A DNA stretch of 64,000 nucleotides from Galeopsis tetrahit (lineage: Eukaryota > Streptophyta > Magnoliopsida > Lamiales > Lamiaceae): positions 727,001-791,000 of the forward strand of contig OY776124.1 in the NCBI GenBank assembly GCA_963675135.1, in the 5' to 3' direction. Position numbers and translations under genes: made by a program. This document shows, piece after piece, positions 45,926 through 57,800 of the stretch. Below the pieces are notes generated by a model, which was not told the origin of the DNA, did no database searches, and saw only the letters and a list, made by a program, of their open reading frames with translations. Position 1 is the stretch's first letter, and each line of letters begins with the position of its first letter.

Positions 45926-46279
45926 TTATCCTTTTTGACAACCTATGGTTTCCCTGTAACGCTTGAGGGACTCTTCACGCTCGAATTTCAGCTGTTTCCT
46001 AAAATTCTTGATGAAATCATCGGCCTTTTTGTCCACATCCTCGACAGCCAACTGCCCGTAGGCTGTCTTTTTCAGGCACGGCCTGAAATTGTCGACGAAA
46101 TCATTGGCTTTCTTGTTCACATCTTCGGCTCCAAACTGCCCGTAGGCTGTCTTTTTCAGGCACGGCCTGAAATTGTCGAGGAAATCCTCGACAACTAACT
46201 TCATGCATGCTATCTTTTTCTTGCGGTTGGGATCAATCTTCGAACAATCTTCTACTTGACGACGACGATGATGTTCCAT
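45926..46279 (-). CDS. Small DUF761 protein with internal tandem duplication
   Basis: A single exon of 117 aa from the ATG at 46279. An upstream in-frame ATG at 46426 would place the start before the TATA box, so it is rejected. The C-terminus (VDKKADDFIKNFRKQLKFER followed by ESLKRY) is the DUF761 signature found at the ends of plant cotton-fibre-type proteins of unknown function. Upstream, a 28-residue unit (DFxDNFRPCLKKTAYGQ plus AEDVNKKAN or similar) is repeated twice before the terminal signature, an 84-bp tandem duplication at DNA level. The protein is basic, with no signal peptide or membrane segment. Confidence 0.8.
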   Translation of the reverse strand: MEHHRRRQVEDCSKIDPNRKKKIACMKLVVEDFLDNFRPCLKKTAYGQFGAEDVNKKANDFVDNFRPCLKKTAYGQLAVEDVDKKADDFIKNFRKQLKFEREESLKRYRETIGCQKG

Positions 46280-46335
46280 TGATGCTATTTTCTCTTCTCT
46301 ACTTTGAGGACTATAAGATATGATTTGCACACACA

Positions 46336-46350
46336 AATATATATAGTATA
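46336..46350 (-). promoter_or_regulatory. TATA box of DUF761 gene
   Basis: TATACTATATATATT on the minus strand, about 60-70 bp upstream of the chosen start codon. Confidence 0.55.
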
Positions 46351-46426
46351 GGATTAGTTTCTTGAGCACTTTCTCACGTGACAGGAAAGCTAAGGGAAAG
46401 AGCAAGGTTGTTAAGAAAGAGTGCAA

Positions 46427-48770
46427 GGAATTGAATGTTGATGAGTATAAGCCAATTTTCTGGTCATGAAAGAAAGAGCAACTGAATTTTCTAATTTTAT
46501 ATTTTACTCCTTTTGTCCTGGAGAAGCTTCACATAGTTAAGGATATCAATGAGACTGAGCACACGGGTATCTCAATATCCAAACCTATTCGGTGCATATA
46601 CACATCTCACATCTGTCCTGTCCCAGGCTTTGCTACGGGACAACATTTTAAGCCCTTTAAGCCCTGTCCTGTGTACGTGACACTTGCTCGACGCTCGACA
46701 CAAGACAACATTTTGATCCCCGCCCCAAGTCACACACACATATATAATGAAATAAATTAAACATTAAAATTCACATTTAAACTAAACATTAAAAATTCAC
46801 AAAATCATAGGAGTACAAAATAAACATCAAATTGAATAATCAAATTCACGTCTATTTCCTGTTCATAATTAACAATAACTATTATATAAAAAATATTATA
46901 TATATGTCTTTAAATTTGGGGCAAGGCAAAATGGGGTAGGACGAGACAATAAATATGTAAATTCATGCCTGCACTGCTCTGCGCATAGGGCGGGACTGAC
47001 TTGCCCCGTTTTTAGAATGGGGCAGGGCAGGGCGAGTCCAAATCTCTCAGGATAGGGCGACTTCGGAGCAGGTCATTTTGCCATCCATTAGCATAGTTTT
47101 TTGGAGATTAAGAAATAGGATATAATAAGTAGATATATTAGAAATAATGTGATTGAAAGAATGTAAAATTTTATTGGAACGGAAAAAAAAAAAGAAAAAC
47201 TGAGAAGCTTCAGGTTTTTTTCTCAATGTTTATAATGTAAGAAGTGTTGCTCACTACTCCTCTGGTGAAGCAATAGAGAACCAAGGGAGTTAAATCTAAA
47301 AATTGCTTCATAATTGGAAAATGATAACTATTAAGAAATGAATTTTTTTTATAGTAAGATTTAAGACAATAAACATGTGACATAGGAATTACAGCAAGAA
47401 AAAATTTCATGTACAGAATTCACACAGTGGTACAAATTCAACCAAACTGGTAATATCCTCCCTCAGTTACCAGCTTGGACGTTTAAAGATACATGTTGCA
47501 TCTCAGATTTGGCTTTGGATCTGCACAGAAAATCAAGGCATGCATATTTAAGTCAATAGCTTGAACGGGAACGGCGTCGTTTCACTTCTTAACGAGACTA
47601 AAAATGAATAAGAGCAGCAATCTTAAAGAAACGAATGGTGCAACATAGATAGGCGAGAATTCAGGATGAGGCATGCCAAAATCGAAAACATTAAGGCAAA
47701 GTCGGGCATCACATTCACAGGCCCGACTGTGATAATTCTTGAAATGTTTAAACGTTACCACACAAATAGCATAAACGTTAGAACATAATGTAAACATGAA
47801 ATTAATACTAAAGTTATGAAGTTTAGACTTCATTATCACACAAAAACCATCAAATGTTAGCAGTTAAGATTTTCATTAGTCTAGTTGGGCTGGAGGCGGG
47901 GCACTGGCAGCCCGGAGGGGGCGCAGCAGCTTAAAAAAACGTGTATGAGACTATGAGGGAGTGAAAAGCGTTAGTATCGTTTTAAAAAATGACCTAAAAC
48001 ATGTAAAACTTGCTGTGAAATCGTTTTGACCAAGAGGTAGTCGTCCCATCCCAAGTGTGCCCGAACAAACTCAAAAAAGGCACGTAGCCTATAGCCTTAC
48101 GCGCCTTTCAAAACTATGGATAATAACCAAATACACGAAAAATGCAATACAACACATACAAACTAACTAATTGAGCCCCTAGTAGCTTCATACAATTTAA
48201 GGGGAAAAAAAGCAGAGTTTTTAGTCCCATATCAGTCAAAAAATAAAGATTACTGCTACTTTCTTGAATAACACAGTAGACAACGCTAACCATTTCGATT
48301 CATAGCATCATCACAATGCCCACGAATCACTGCACATTCTTCAAATTCAATAGTTCAAAGTGATTCTATCCTCGATATTCGAAATCTACAACTTGATTAA
48401 GTCCTAAGACCAAGGGTGTCAATTCCGAACATGATACGATAACACATTAATCCGTTAACAACATGTTACATGCTAGTAACCTGATACGACACATATCCAC
48501 TAATAATACTATAATGCATTTATTTTCTTATCCGTCATTTTCTTATTGGGTCACATGTCTTGTCTGTCATTATCTTATCGGGGTCTTCATGTCGCTATCG
48601 TGTTCGTATTTAACGTTATCATGTCATGTCAACACATAATTATTCAAGACCAATCCAATTCAAGCTCCATAATGAAAACCACAATCATTCATTCATTCAT
48701 CAAGCAATCAACAGACTAAAAACACAACAAAATCAATCAATCAATCAATCACAAATCTAACGAATCAAAC
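46427..48770. other. Intergenic DNA with decayed repeats
   Basis: Contains GC-rich GGGGCAGGGC-type DNA (46910-47090) that ends in CATTTTGCCATCC, suggestive of one end of a decayed hAT element, and a stretch at 48415-48650 starting AAGGGTGTCAATTCC, also hAT-like. No matching second ends were found. A minus-strand open stretch at 47582-47839 resembles nothing recognisable. Confidence 0.45.
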
Positions 48771-48807
48771 ATTGACAACAGTGCACAAAAGAAGCCCCAA
48801 TTTTACC

Positions 48808-49302
48808 TCAGATGAATTCCCCCATTTCCAGAAAAGACTTCAATCGCAATCCTTTAGCCCTGCAGCTATGAACATCTTCAAAATCTTCAGCAGGCAGTTT
48901 CTTCGACAGCACACCCACATGAAACTCAATCACATCGTTAATTTCATCCACATCGATCCCACTAACAGAAACCCAAACGAACAATTTCTTCGCCTGAATC
49001 CCAGAAACCTCAGTCACTTTACCGATTCCCAGCTTCCCTTTAATGATCTTATCGTAGTAGACTAACTGATCGCCGAATTTGACGTAACAGGGGTTTGAAT
49101 TGAGTTCGATTGTGAAGGAATTGTCTGTGTTGGAGAGAGAATAAGAACCGATTTCTCTTGGGAGGAGGCCCTTTGGGAGATTGTAGAGCGGGAGAAGGTC
49201 GTGCACGTCGGCCGTTGAATGAGTTGAAGAGAGAGAGAGGAAGCAGACACAGATTAGTGCATTCGCAATGGCGGCGTATTGCAGCTTTCGAAGAGACGCC
49301 AT
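48808..49302 (-). CDS. DUF538 family secreted protein
   Basis: A single exon of 164 aa. The start at 49302 gives MASLRKLQ and a hydrophobic signal peptide (about residues 9-27); the upstream in-frame ATG at 49365 would bury it. The mature part has VHDLLPLYNLPKGLLPREIG, the two-cysteine pattern (NPCYVKFGDQLVYYD and SCRAKGLRL) and GIQAKKLFVWVSVSGI. All are typical of the plant DUF538 family. Members are small proteins whose biochemical role is not settled; many are stress-responsive. It is close to the family's usual length and has no defects. Confidence 0.9.
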   Translation of the reverse strand: MASLRKLQYAAIANALICVCFLSLSSTHSTADVHDLLPLYNLPKGLLPREIGSYSLSNTDNSFTIELNSNPCYVKFGDQLVYYDKIIKGKLGIGKVTEVSGIQAKKLFVWVSVSGIDVDEINDVIEFHVGVLSKKLPAEDFEDVHSCRAKGLRLKSFLEMGEFI

Positions 49303-49681
49303 TGATGACAACTCAAGGAATTTTGACTCTTCTTGTAGCACTCTTTTTAAAAAAAAAAAGTCCAAAAAAGTATATATGTCATTATTCTCAATTACCCATA
49401 TGGTAAATAATGGCTTCTAATTTTTTTTTATTCAAATGACAATTATTTTTTCACTCTATACAAATCAAGTTCGACCATATTATAATTTTTGTCGATTATT
49501 CATAAATTTTATGGACAAGTGAGTAAAACAATATTGTTTTGGTGTCTCTAACAAAAATTGAATGTGAACTAATGAATTTACTTATGGAATGTAATTTTTT
49601 ATTTTTTTGGGACATTATTTTTTAAAAAATGAAAGTTACGGGTGGTCAATAATTTTTTTTTCATCCAAAATTGACACTGTT
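49303..49681. other. Upstream flank of DUF538 gene
   Basis: AT-rich sequence that should include the promoter. No clear TATA box and no other feature. Confidence 0.5.
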
Positions 49682-49790
49682 AGGACTAAAATTGAGAAAG
49701 TCCAAAGTTACAGGACTAAAATTGAGAAAATGTAAAGTTACAAAACTAAAATTGGACTCAACTTAATCTATAGGACTAAAATTGATATTT
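49682..49790. repeat. Short 30-bp tandem repeat
   Basis: AGGACTAAAATTGAGAAAG-type units begin at 49682, 49712 and 49742, with a fourth partial unit near 49772. Similar GGACTAAATTGAAAAAGTA sequence occurs in the transporter intron at 10918-10940. Confidence 0.7.
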
Positions 49791-49919
49791 TCTCCACCTT
49801 TCGTAGTATTCCATTTGGTTACTGAATCATTAACACGTGTCGGTGCGCCGTATGTAGTCCTTCAGTCATTTTTTCACTTCAGATAATTTCATTCGCCGTC
49901 CGAATCTAGAATTTTATTA

Positions 49920-50136
49920 CTCCCTCCGTCCGCCTATAAATGATTAAATAATAGATATAGTACAAGTGATGTCATTGATAGAAGGAGAGAGATAGAGAAA
50001 AAAAAAAGGTAAGATATAAAGTGAAGTGTAAGAATACAAAATTTAAAGTATTTAACAAAAAAAAAATATGAGAAACTTATAGACGGACGGACTAAAATGG
50101 TAAAGTGGAAAACTTATAAACGGATGGAGGGAATAG
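49920..50136. mobile_element. Stowaway-like MITE
   Basis: The left end CTCCCTCCGTCCGCCTATAA pairs with the complement of TTATAAACGGATGGAGGG. TA flanks both sides. An internal partial end (TTATAGACGGACGGA) lies near 50077. Confidence 0.75.
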
Positions 50137-50421
50137 TATTTTATACGGAGTGCTTGTTTTAACTTTTTTTTTTTTACATATATCATCACGTGATAAAATA
50201 AAATGATAAATTGTTCTTGTATACAATTGAATGTATATATACATACAATTAAATTTAAGGTATTTAAATATAATATCAAATGTTCAATAATTACTAAATT
50301 AGAATTAAATTAAACTTAGTAGTTCAATATTACATCATACAATTGAGCGCACACAATTATCAACAGACGAAAAATGAGGCAAAAAAAAAAAAGAAGGAAA
50401 AAAAAGTGTATAAAGGAGAGA
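50137..50421. other. AT-rich spacer
   Basis: Downstream of the lipid-transfer gene on the minus strand, probably including its 3' UTR. No other feature. Confidence 0.5.
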
Positions 50422-51548
50422 TTAATTTAGAATATTAAAGATTTGAAAGGCAAGCAGCAGCATCAACAGCCCAGAAATAAGTCGAGGGACCCCTTTTCCA
50501 ACTCCTTCACTCTTGGCATCACCAGCAGCAGTTGATGGCGACGAAACTTTTATTTCAAAAAAATAAAACAAAAGATATATGGTTATTTAAATATATATAT
50601 ATATATATACAAAAAAAATTGAGCTCGTTTTTCTTCTAATTGTCATAAAAAAATATTCCTTTCGTCACACAAAAATCTAAGGGGAATATTGAGCATATAA
50701 TGTAAAAAAAAAGTGTAACGATTAAAGTATCGAAAGATATATAATTTTGTATACTTAAAAAAATGGCTGGATTGAATGTATTATTGAACTTCAAAAGTAA
50801 GGATGAAGATTGTAAGATTTTTTTTTTGGGCTATGTACATTTTTTTGAGACAGACAAAAAATAAAAGTATTGTGGAACGAAAGAAGTTTATGAACTTTTC
50901 CCAGGGTCATATCATCTAATGGTTACTTTTAATTTTTTATTGAATAAATTTGTTCATCATACAATTGAATACATATACGTGTGACTCTTAACTATAAATT
51001 AATTTCTTACCAGTAACAGGTGCACCAGTAGAAGTAGAGTTACTTTTGGTGGCACCTTTTGCAAAATCGTTAAAAACCTTAGCATCCGGTGAATTTGGCG
51101 GGAGATGAAGTATATCTGCATCGATCCACCCAAAGTAAGATAAAATAAATTAACTGATTACTTAATGAATTTTGACCGTCACACATGTAACATATGCACG
51201 TGACTTACTAGGGCAGTCTGCGACGGACTGATTTAAGGGCACGTTGCATCGAGTCGGGAGGGAGAGGGCGAGAGTGGCGTTGATCTTAAGGCCGAGGCTC
51301 GGATCGTCTCGATCTTTGATCAAAATGCATACGCAATCGAGGCTATCTCTCGAGACTTGTTTGAAGCCAGTGCAACAATCACTCGTAGGAAACTTTGCTT
51401 CACCACTCACATAGGGAAGACATGTTGCAATTGATATGAGCGAATTTTGACATTTTTCTTTGTCTTTATTTATGTCACTTGTTGCTAAACCTAATGAAAG
51501 TACCATTGTGCAAGCCAAGAGTACATGTTTGGATTCCATTGTTTGCAC
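50422..51548 (-). CDS. GPI-anchored non-specific lipid-transfer protein (three exons)
   Basis: The model is join(51548..51209, 51115..51011, 50546..50422) on the minus strand, GT-AG introns in phase 1, 189 aa (or 186 from the second ATG at 51539). A signal peptide (LLACTMVLSLGLATS) precedes the eight-cysteine lipid-transfer domain with C, C, CC, CVC, C, C spacing (QNSL, CLPY, SDCCTGFK, LDCVCILI, TRCNVPL, ADCP). Exon 2 adds LPPNSPDAKVF and a Ser/Thr-rich linker. Exon 3 ends in a hydrophobic tail (LISGLLMLLLAFQIF), the expected GPI-attachment signal. Such LTPG/xylogen-type proteins sit on the outer plasma membrane and take part in cuticle lipid export or wall processes. Confidence 0.85.
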
Positions 51549-51599
51549 TATGAGAAAGAGAGAGGGGAGTGGGGTTTTAAAGATGGGATGCTACAATTA

Positions 51600-51610
51600 T
51601 TTATATATAC
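51600..51610 (-). promoter_or_regulatory. TATA box of lipid-transfer gene
   Basis: A TATATATAAA-type sequence on the minus strand about 55 bp upstream of the first ATG, inside a TA-rich stretch. Confidence 0.5.
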
Positions 51611-51810
51611 ATATGTATATATATGCTTTCAATTTGAGTGATCACATCTTGGTATGGAGAGGTGATAAATGGCAATTAAATGTGGGTTGGAGGGAGTTGG
51701 AAATAAATATTTTTGGATTATACTCGATCATTCGTTACTTAGTAAGTTTTCTTTTGCTTTTTACACGGAGATTAAAAAATACAGTATACAATAATATTAG
51801 TAGGTAATAA

Positions 51811-52033
51811 GGTAAAGATATACACGAAGTAGAAAATGTAAAGAAAAATATTGAATTTTACTATTTAAAGAAATGAAAAACTTATGATGGAATATTCAAA
51901 ATAAATAATTAAGAAACTTATGATAGAATGTCTAAAATAGATAATTAAGAAGCTTACGACGCGACGTCCAAAATAAAAATATGTATTTTTACTTTACTTT
52001 CCTGTTTGAATTCATTTTTCAAGAAAATTACTA
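51811..52033. other. AT-rich intergenic DNA
   Basis: Contains a short direct repeat (AAACTTATGATGGAATATTC and a near copy about 40 bp later, 51888-51960). No gene. Confidence 0.5.
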
Positions 52034-52318
52034 CTCCCTTTGTCCTCGAAAAGTTTACGGTGCTTTTTGGATACAGGGTATAAGGAAAAAGTGTAATGAT
52101 TAGAGTGTTGAGAAGTAATTTTATAAACTTTTTTATATAAAGTAAATAATGTAGTTGGATTGAGTGTATGGTGGACCCCAAAAGTAATAGCATAAAGGGT
52201 AAATATGTGTATATTGTGAGGGTGGAGATTGTGATTATTGTTTATATTTATGGGTATGCAAACTTTTGAGGGATAAATTAAAAAGGAAAATATGAAAACT
52301 TTTCAGGGACGAAGAGAG
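52034..52318. mobile_element. Stowaway-like MITE
   Basis: The left end CTCCCTTTGTCCTCGAAAAG matches the complement of CTTTTCAGGGACGAAGAGAG at the right, with TA on both sides. Confidence 0.75.
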
Positions 52319-52320
52319 TA

Positions 52321-55018
52321 GCTTATTTTGTCATTTTGAGTGTCTCTTATTTAATGACTCATGCTTAAAATAGTAAAAGAATATTTAAACTATCTTCTCA
52401 AAATATCTCAATATTACATCAAATGTCATCACTTTATCTACACTAAAAAAACATTTTTACTATTTATAAAGTTTAAAAGTCTTTACTACCTCCACTTTTA
52501 TCTTCCATAATATTAATAAACAATTTATACATTAAAACCCGTACAATGTAAGTGATTTGAGGGAGTTTTTTTTTTTTTATTTAACTCAAAGACCGATGAA
52601 TCAGACATACTAATTTCACTATCCACTAGTTAATACAATAGAAGTCCAGTAAAACTTTGTAAACCGATATATTTCAATAATTATTTACACTTTTTATAAG
52701 TCTCAATCTTGCACCATCTATTCTAATTTAAAAAAAAATAAGATACATTCAATAAGGACAAATGTAAAAATAAAATTTAATAATAAATATATATTTTTTA
52801 ACCCAAAATTAATATGTTAAATATAATAATAATATATCTATTTTATGGAACAATGCAAATATAAAAAAGCTTATCCTAGTGGGGATTACTATACATAACA
52901 ATATGATCCAAAGATTGGTGGGGCTATAAATTTAAATAAATTAAAGTGCGAGATAGAAGTTTTAAAAGGAGATTAATTAACGGTTGCAGTATAAATAACA
53001 TGCACGAAATTTCTGGTATATTTGAGGCTACCTATTCTATTAAATGATTCCCACCATCACTGAAAATGCTATCTAACCATAATTTTATGTCATAATAATA
53101 TAAAAAAAAAGATCAAGACAAGTGGAGTATATATTTTGTGTTTTTTAAGTGTTTTAATGTAAAGAACCAAGTGGTAGTCCCTTCCTGAGACATCCAATAA
53201 AATTGAATAAAATACAAAAAAATTAGCATAGTATTTGTGCAAAGATGATATGCATAAATTGAGAAATGGATTGCCATTTTGGAGATATAAGTTAATTTAG
53301 TCACATAACTTTTAATCTTTTCTAAAATAATCCCTATAAAGGTTAAATGTATCAATTTGGTTTTTTTTTTTTTTTTGCAATTTGTTCTATTTTGATCCTA
53401 AAAAAATTAAATGTAATTGCAAAAAATGGAATAAATTGATACACTTAACATTTTTTAAGATCAAAACAGAACAAGTTACAAAATAATGAAATTAAATTAG
53501 TATATTTAACTTTTTAGAGATCATTTAAAAAAATGTTGAAAATTATGGGATTAAATTTCCTTTTATTATTTATTTATTTAAATTATTATTTATTTTATTT
53601 ATAAAAGACTATGTAGAATTTAATTTGGTCTATCAAATTATATGATCCTAAATATGGAGTAACATGCAAATGAGATGTACGTACACGTAACTCGTAATGT
53701 CTTTATAATATAATTTATTATTTGATGGGACATTATTAATTAAGACTTGAAATAAAATTAGATGGATGGTTGCTTTCACCTTTATTCAACATCATTAAAT
53801 TTAGATCTTTCTCGTAATGCTATAATTTTTATTTTATTATGTGTGAATCAAATTTTTTTAAATTGATTTTGTGTGAACCAAATTTTCCATAGGTGCTCTA
53901 CAATAATATCACCTCTAAAACAAAATTACAATTAATATTCTATAATAAAATAATTAATAAAAAATTAATATCATTAATTAAATGACACCAAAAAAATGTA
54001 AATTAATTTGTCGATGAAACTTATTCCGACAATACTTTGCATAAACCATTTATTTCTTGCCTTTATAAGATTAGTTTGGGAGGAATGCATTAATTCTAGC
54101 ACTTGCAAAATCTATTTTTTTTCCTTTCCTAATTTATCATAATTATTGACTTTTACGAAATAATATTGCACATTAACATCATTTGCAAAAAGTTTCGTGG
54201 ATTAAATTCGGGTTGTCTTTTGCATATTTTTTTTCTTTTATAATAATATAAATATGAGAGCTAATTTTTCTATTTGTGTTGCACGATATTTTTTTAACCG
54301 AGTTACTTGTCCCACTTTCAACTTGGTTAGTGAGTTTTATGTCTTAAAAAAAAAATCTCTTTCATACTCTATGCTAATATTGCAAAAAATGATTTATTTA
54401 TTTATGTATGAAGTCCAATTTATTATGGGCCTATTAATTGTGGGCTTAAATTTTTTGAGGCTCATATTTAGTTGCATACAATTTTAAAAAAGAACATGGA
54501 TTGGCCCGACCGAAACTCGCAATTTATTCCTTTGTGAGTTTGGTTGAGATTTTGACAACTCGTCTAACAAATGACCCCGCCCCGCCACACCAATTGATGG
54601 ACTTTTCGGTTTTGGCCCATCTCGACAACTCTTATTTTTAGTAAAATATAATTTAATAAATTAATTGGATAAGAGTGAGTGATGTAATAATATGATTTAT
54701 AAATATTTTTACAAATAGATGTAATTAAATGACGAAATTTAAAATTTAAATTCTAGAATAAGATGGAAAATGATATATCAAAACAAACGAGAGGTCATAA
54801 TTTGCGTCAACCTCGTCCACGCATCAACTCTGTTTGCTCATCTAACACGTTTTCAATTTACATATAATTATTTATATTCTTTTTAATTTATGTATTGCAT
54901 GAAATTCTTTAAAAAATATGTATGTTTATTTGTGTTAATTTATGAACACTATTATCGTCTTATGCAAGTATTTATCTATACAATAGGGTACGTATATTGA
55001 AATATTTCAAGCCATATA
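52321..55018. other. Long AT-rich intergenic region
   Basis: About 2.7 kb without a credible gene. It holds one inverted-repeat MITE (53292-53559). Short open frames here are AT-driven and unsupported. Confidence 0.55.
53292..53559. mobile_element. Long-inverted-repeat MITE
   Basis: The left arm (AATTTAGTCACATAAC through TTAAATGTATCAATTT, about 70 bp) matches the reverse complement of the right arm (AATTTAATCCCATAATTTTC through TTAAATATACTAATTT). A T-rich middle separates them. The target duplication was not resolved. Confidence 0.6.
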
Positions 55019-55253
55019 CTCCCTCCGTCCTAGAATTGCTTGTACCACTTTATTGACACATAAATTAAGAAAAATGTGTAAGTTGAAAGATAATTTTGTA
55101 TGAATAAAGTAAAGTAAATGATTGAAATAAGGATAAAAGTAATGACATTTTTTTTAAATATATCATGAGGGCTGTGTTTATGATTTTTTTTAATATGTAA
55201 ATAATTGTGAAACGGACAAATAAAGAAAGAGTGCAAACAGTGAGACGAAGGAG
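55019..55253. mobile_element. Stowaway-like MITE
   Basis: The left end CTCCCTCCGTCCTAGAATTG matches the complement of the right end (GTGAGACGAAGGAG). TA flanks lie at 55017-55018 and 55254-55255. Confidence 0.7.
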
Positions 55254-56567
55254 TATAGTTTTTTTTCCCTTTGAATTAAACACAACCAAACATAAGACCA
55301 TATATTTTACTTTTTTAAAGAAGATAATTTGTGTAGAGAAGAAGGTTGTCTTCACTTTTTTATCATGCTTTACAACACTACTTTATGGTCTGTGATTGGA
55401 ATCCCAGGCAGTAAAAAATAAAAAACAAAATAAAATTTTAAACGACCAATTTTAAAAAAACAATTACAAAATAGAAATTTTAGTCAAGTTTTTTTGTATC
55501 GCACCTCGTTGGACAAAATTTACACTTGCATTTCTATTTCTTCACAATTGAAAGAGGACAGCGATTTCGATTTGAATCCCTAAAATGTATTCGTTGATGC
55601 TTTAAGATTTTGCGAGTTTCTTCTTTTATATATATATAAAAAATATTTTATATAAAGAGAGAATGTAGAATTCATAATCGATTTTTTTTAAAAAAAGTAA
55701 AAAAAATATATGTATATAAATAATGAAAATTACATTTAATACACCTCACATAAATAATATGATTAAATAGAAATAGCGTGATGGAAAAGACAAGAAAGCA
55801 TCAAAAGTCTCTATTTTTCTATACCTAGTAATATGCCTATGGTGGCAATGATACCTATGTTTGAACATTTTTTATACTACTTCTGTTTCTTTTTAAACTT
55901 TGCATTTTGTCATTTCGAATGTTCCATTTAAACATTTCACTTTTTATCAAGTCGAGACATACATTTATTAACAATTATCCTTACATTTACATAAAATTAC
56001 ACCAATTGTCATCTATTTTTTCTTTATTTTTTAAACTCTTTTTTAACACTTTCTCTCCATTTTTTTTTCACTAATAATTTTACATAATTCTAATTAACAT
56101 TCATTAGCATACTTTAGCTTGTACAATCAAAGTGAGTGTAATAATTATTCTCAATTCTTTATATTTTTTTTTAATTTGAATTTGTTGAGTAGGATGCAAT
56201 CGACCCAACTGTTTGATCTAGTTGAATAATAATAATAGTGAACTTACCTTTATTGTTTTTATTAATATTAGAATTTGTTCTTATTCATTAATTTGTTACC
56301 ATTCAAATATAATATTTTCATTTTTAGGTATAAAGTTGATAAAAGTAGGCATTTATCTCTTTAATATAATTAATGTCACTTTCTAATATATATAACTATG
56401 GACGGTGCTATATATTTATTAATTCCTGGTCTTTTATAAGTTTAGACTTTTAGATGTGACACAATTCTATCATGTTATCAGAATCTTAGACAAACATTCT
56501 GAATTCAATTTCTGCGAAAGCAACTCCACCAATTTAAATTGTCTCGATAATAGTGCACGCGTAAATT

Positions 56568-56766
56568 TACTACAAGAAAATTTACGTTTAGTGACAGCAT
56601 CTTCTCATTATTGCTTCCCTAGCTAAAAGTCTTTAGTGACAGGAATTTGAAAATTAATCACAGGACCTTTTACTAAAAGTCAATTACCGTAACTAAAGAC
56701 TTTTTGTTAGATCGAGAAGCTATAATGACCGAAATTCTGTCACTAAAAATTATGTTTATTGTAGTG
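56568..56766. mobile_element. CACTA-type MITE
   Basis: The left end TACTACAAGAAAA (first base changed from C) and right end TTTATTGTAGTG are CACTA-type termini. The flanks are ATT at 56565-56567 and 56767-56769, a 3-bp duplication as expected. The subterminal TTTAGTGACAG and CTGTCACTAAA are inverted. It is 199 bp long and ends 235 bp upstream of the first dirigent start codon. Confidence 0.85.
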
Positions 56767-57001
56767 ATTAATGCGTACACCTTTAATTTTCAAATATTCT
56801 CACTTCCACTAATTTCACATTGAAAAGCAAAAGACTAACTACATAAATTTCCAAATGTATTAAGACAACAAATTCAATACTCCACCAAACTCACTTTCCA
56901 AACACTAGTCTTTTTCCAAGTGATTTAGGAACACAACTACTCCAACATCACTCCTCCCTTTGCTACAAATACTACAACAATACATCAATCACTATAGAAC
57001 C

Positions 57002-57571
57002 ATGGTTATCACCCATCCAAATTCATTCCTTTTCATTCTCTCCATCTCCATTCTCCTCTTTTCCATCTTCTCCAATGTCGTCGCTACGAAAAACGATGTC
57101 GATCAAGCCCACCTCAACAAAAAACTAACCAAAGAAAAGCTTACTCATTTTAAACTATATTGGCACGACATTGTTAGTGGTCGCGCGCCTACATCAGTCC
57201 CGGTCGTGAAATCACCGATGAAAAACGGATTCGGGCAATTCAACATGATTGACAATCCGCTAACACTAGGGCCCGAGTTGAGCTCCCAGGTTGCCGGAAA
57301 AGCCCAAGGATTTTACGCGTTGGCTTCACAAGAGGAGCTTGGACTACTGATGACCATGAACTTTGTGTTCAAATATGGTAAGTATAATGGTAGCACGATC
57401 TCAATACTTGGGAGGAACGAGGTGTTCAATCACGTGAGGGAGATGCCTGTGATTGGAGGAACCGGGCTTTTTCGATTTGCTCGGGGCTATGTTGAGGCCC
57501 GAACACATGATTTCGATCTCAAGACTGGGGATGCTACTGTCGAGTATAATGTTTATGTGCTCCATTATTGA
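57002..57571 (+). CDS. Dirigent protein 1
   Basis: A single exon of 189 aa. Dirigent proteins are secreted eight-stranded beta-barrel proteins that direct stereoselective coupling of phenoxy radicals in lignan and related pathways; the substrate of this one cannot be told. Visible features are a signal peptide (about residues 7-28), FKLYWHDIVSGRAPTS, the NPLTLGPELSS strand, AQGFYA, KYNGSTISILGRN with an N-glycosylation site, and the end FRFARGYVEA and EYNVYVLHY. The start at 57002 (ACCATGG) puts the signal peptide at the N-terminus; an in-frame ATG at 56960 is upstream of it. TACAAATACTAC lies about 25-40 bp before the start and is shared with gene 2. Confidence 0.93.
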   Translation: MVITHPNSFLFILSISILLFSIFSNVVATKNDVDQAHLNKKLTKEKLTHFKLYWHDIVSGRAPTSVPVVKSPMKNGFGQFNMIDNPLTLGPELSSQVAGKAQGFYALASQEELGLLMTMNFVFKYGKYNGSTISILGRNEVFNHVREMPVIGGTGLFRFARGYVEARTHDFDLKTGDATVEYNVYVLHY

Positions 57572-57800
57572 TTAATATTTAGAATATTTTCTTAAAAATA
57601 AAAAAATATAATACTAGTCTATTAATTATGCAAATTTTAGCAATTTGATTCCTGTGTTATTTATGATATGATTGGGCCTTTTTGTGCCTTGGATTCTCCT
57701 AGCAAGGACACAATTATTGCTTTATGGTTATTTTAATTTTCAAGCACAATTTTCTGGCAATTTAATTTGATGTGCCCTACACAATGTTGAGACTATGTAT

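Larger units (their letters stand above)
55500..57800 (+). repeat. Dirigent duplication unit 1
   Basis: This segment, including non-coding DNA more than 1.4 kb upstream of the gene, corresponds block by block to 58230-60560. Shared blocks include TTACATTTAATAC, GGAAAAGACAAGAA, ACTTTAGCTTGT, GAATTTGTTGAGTAGGAT and, after the gene, GGCAATTTAATTTGATGTGC. Unit 1 alone carries the CACTA MITE. Confidence 0.8.

Noticed and set aside
46280..46426. N-terminal extension of the DUF761 protein
   Set aside because: It would be translated across the TATA box and adds a hydrophobic stretch foreign to the family.
46540..47090. Possible hAT element around the GGGGCAGGGC-rich stretch
   Set aside because: Only one candidate terminus (CATTTTGCCATCC) could be seen; no partner end or target duplication.
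47582..47839. 85-codon open frame on the minus strand
   Set aside because: No recognisable domain, no supported start or splice context, and AT-rich surroundings.
48415..48650. Possible hAT MITE starting AAGGGTGTCAATTCC
   Set aside because: No convincing second terminal repeat or 8-bp duplication could be found.
53113..55395. Several short AT-rich open frames
   Set aside because: Low-complexity translations with no domain, within MITEs or spacers.
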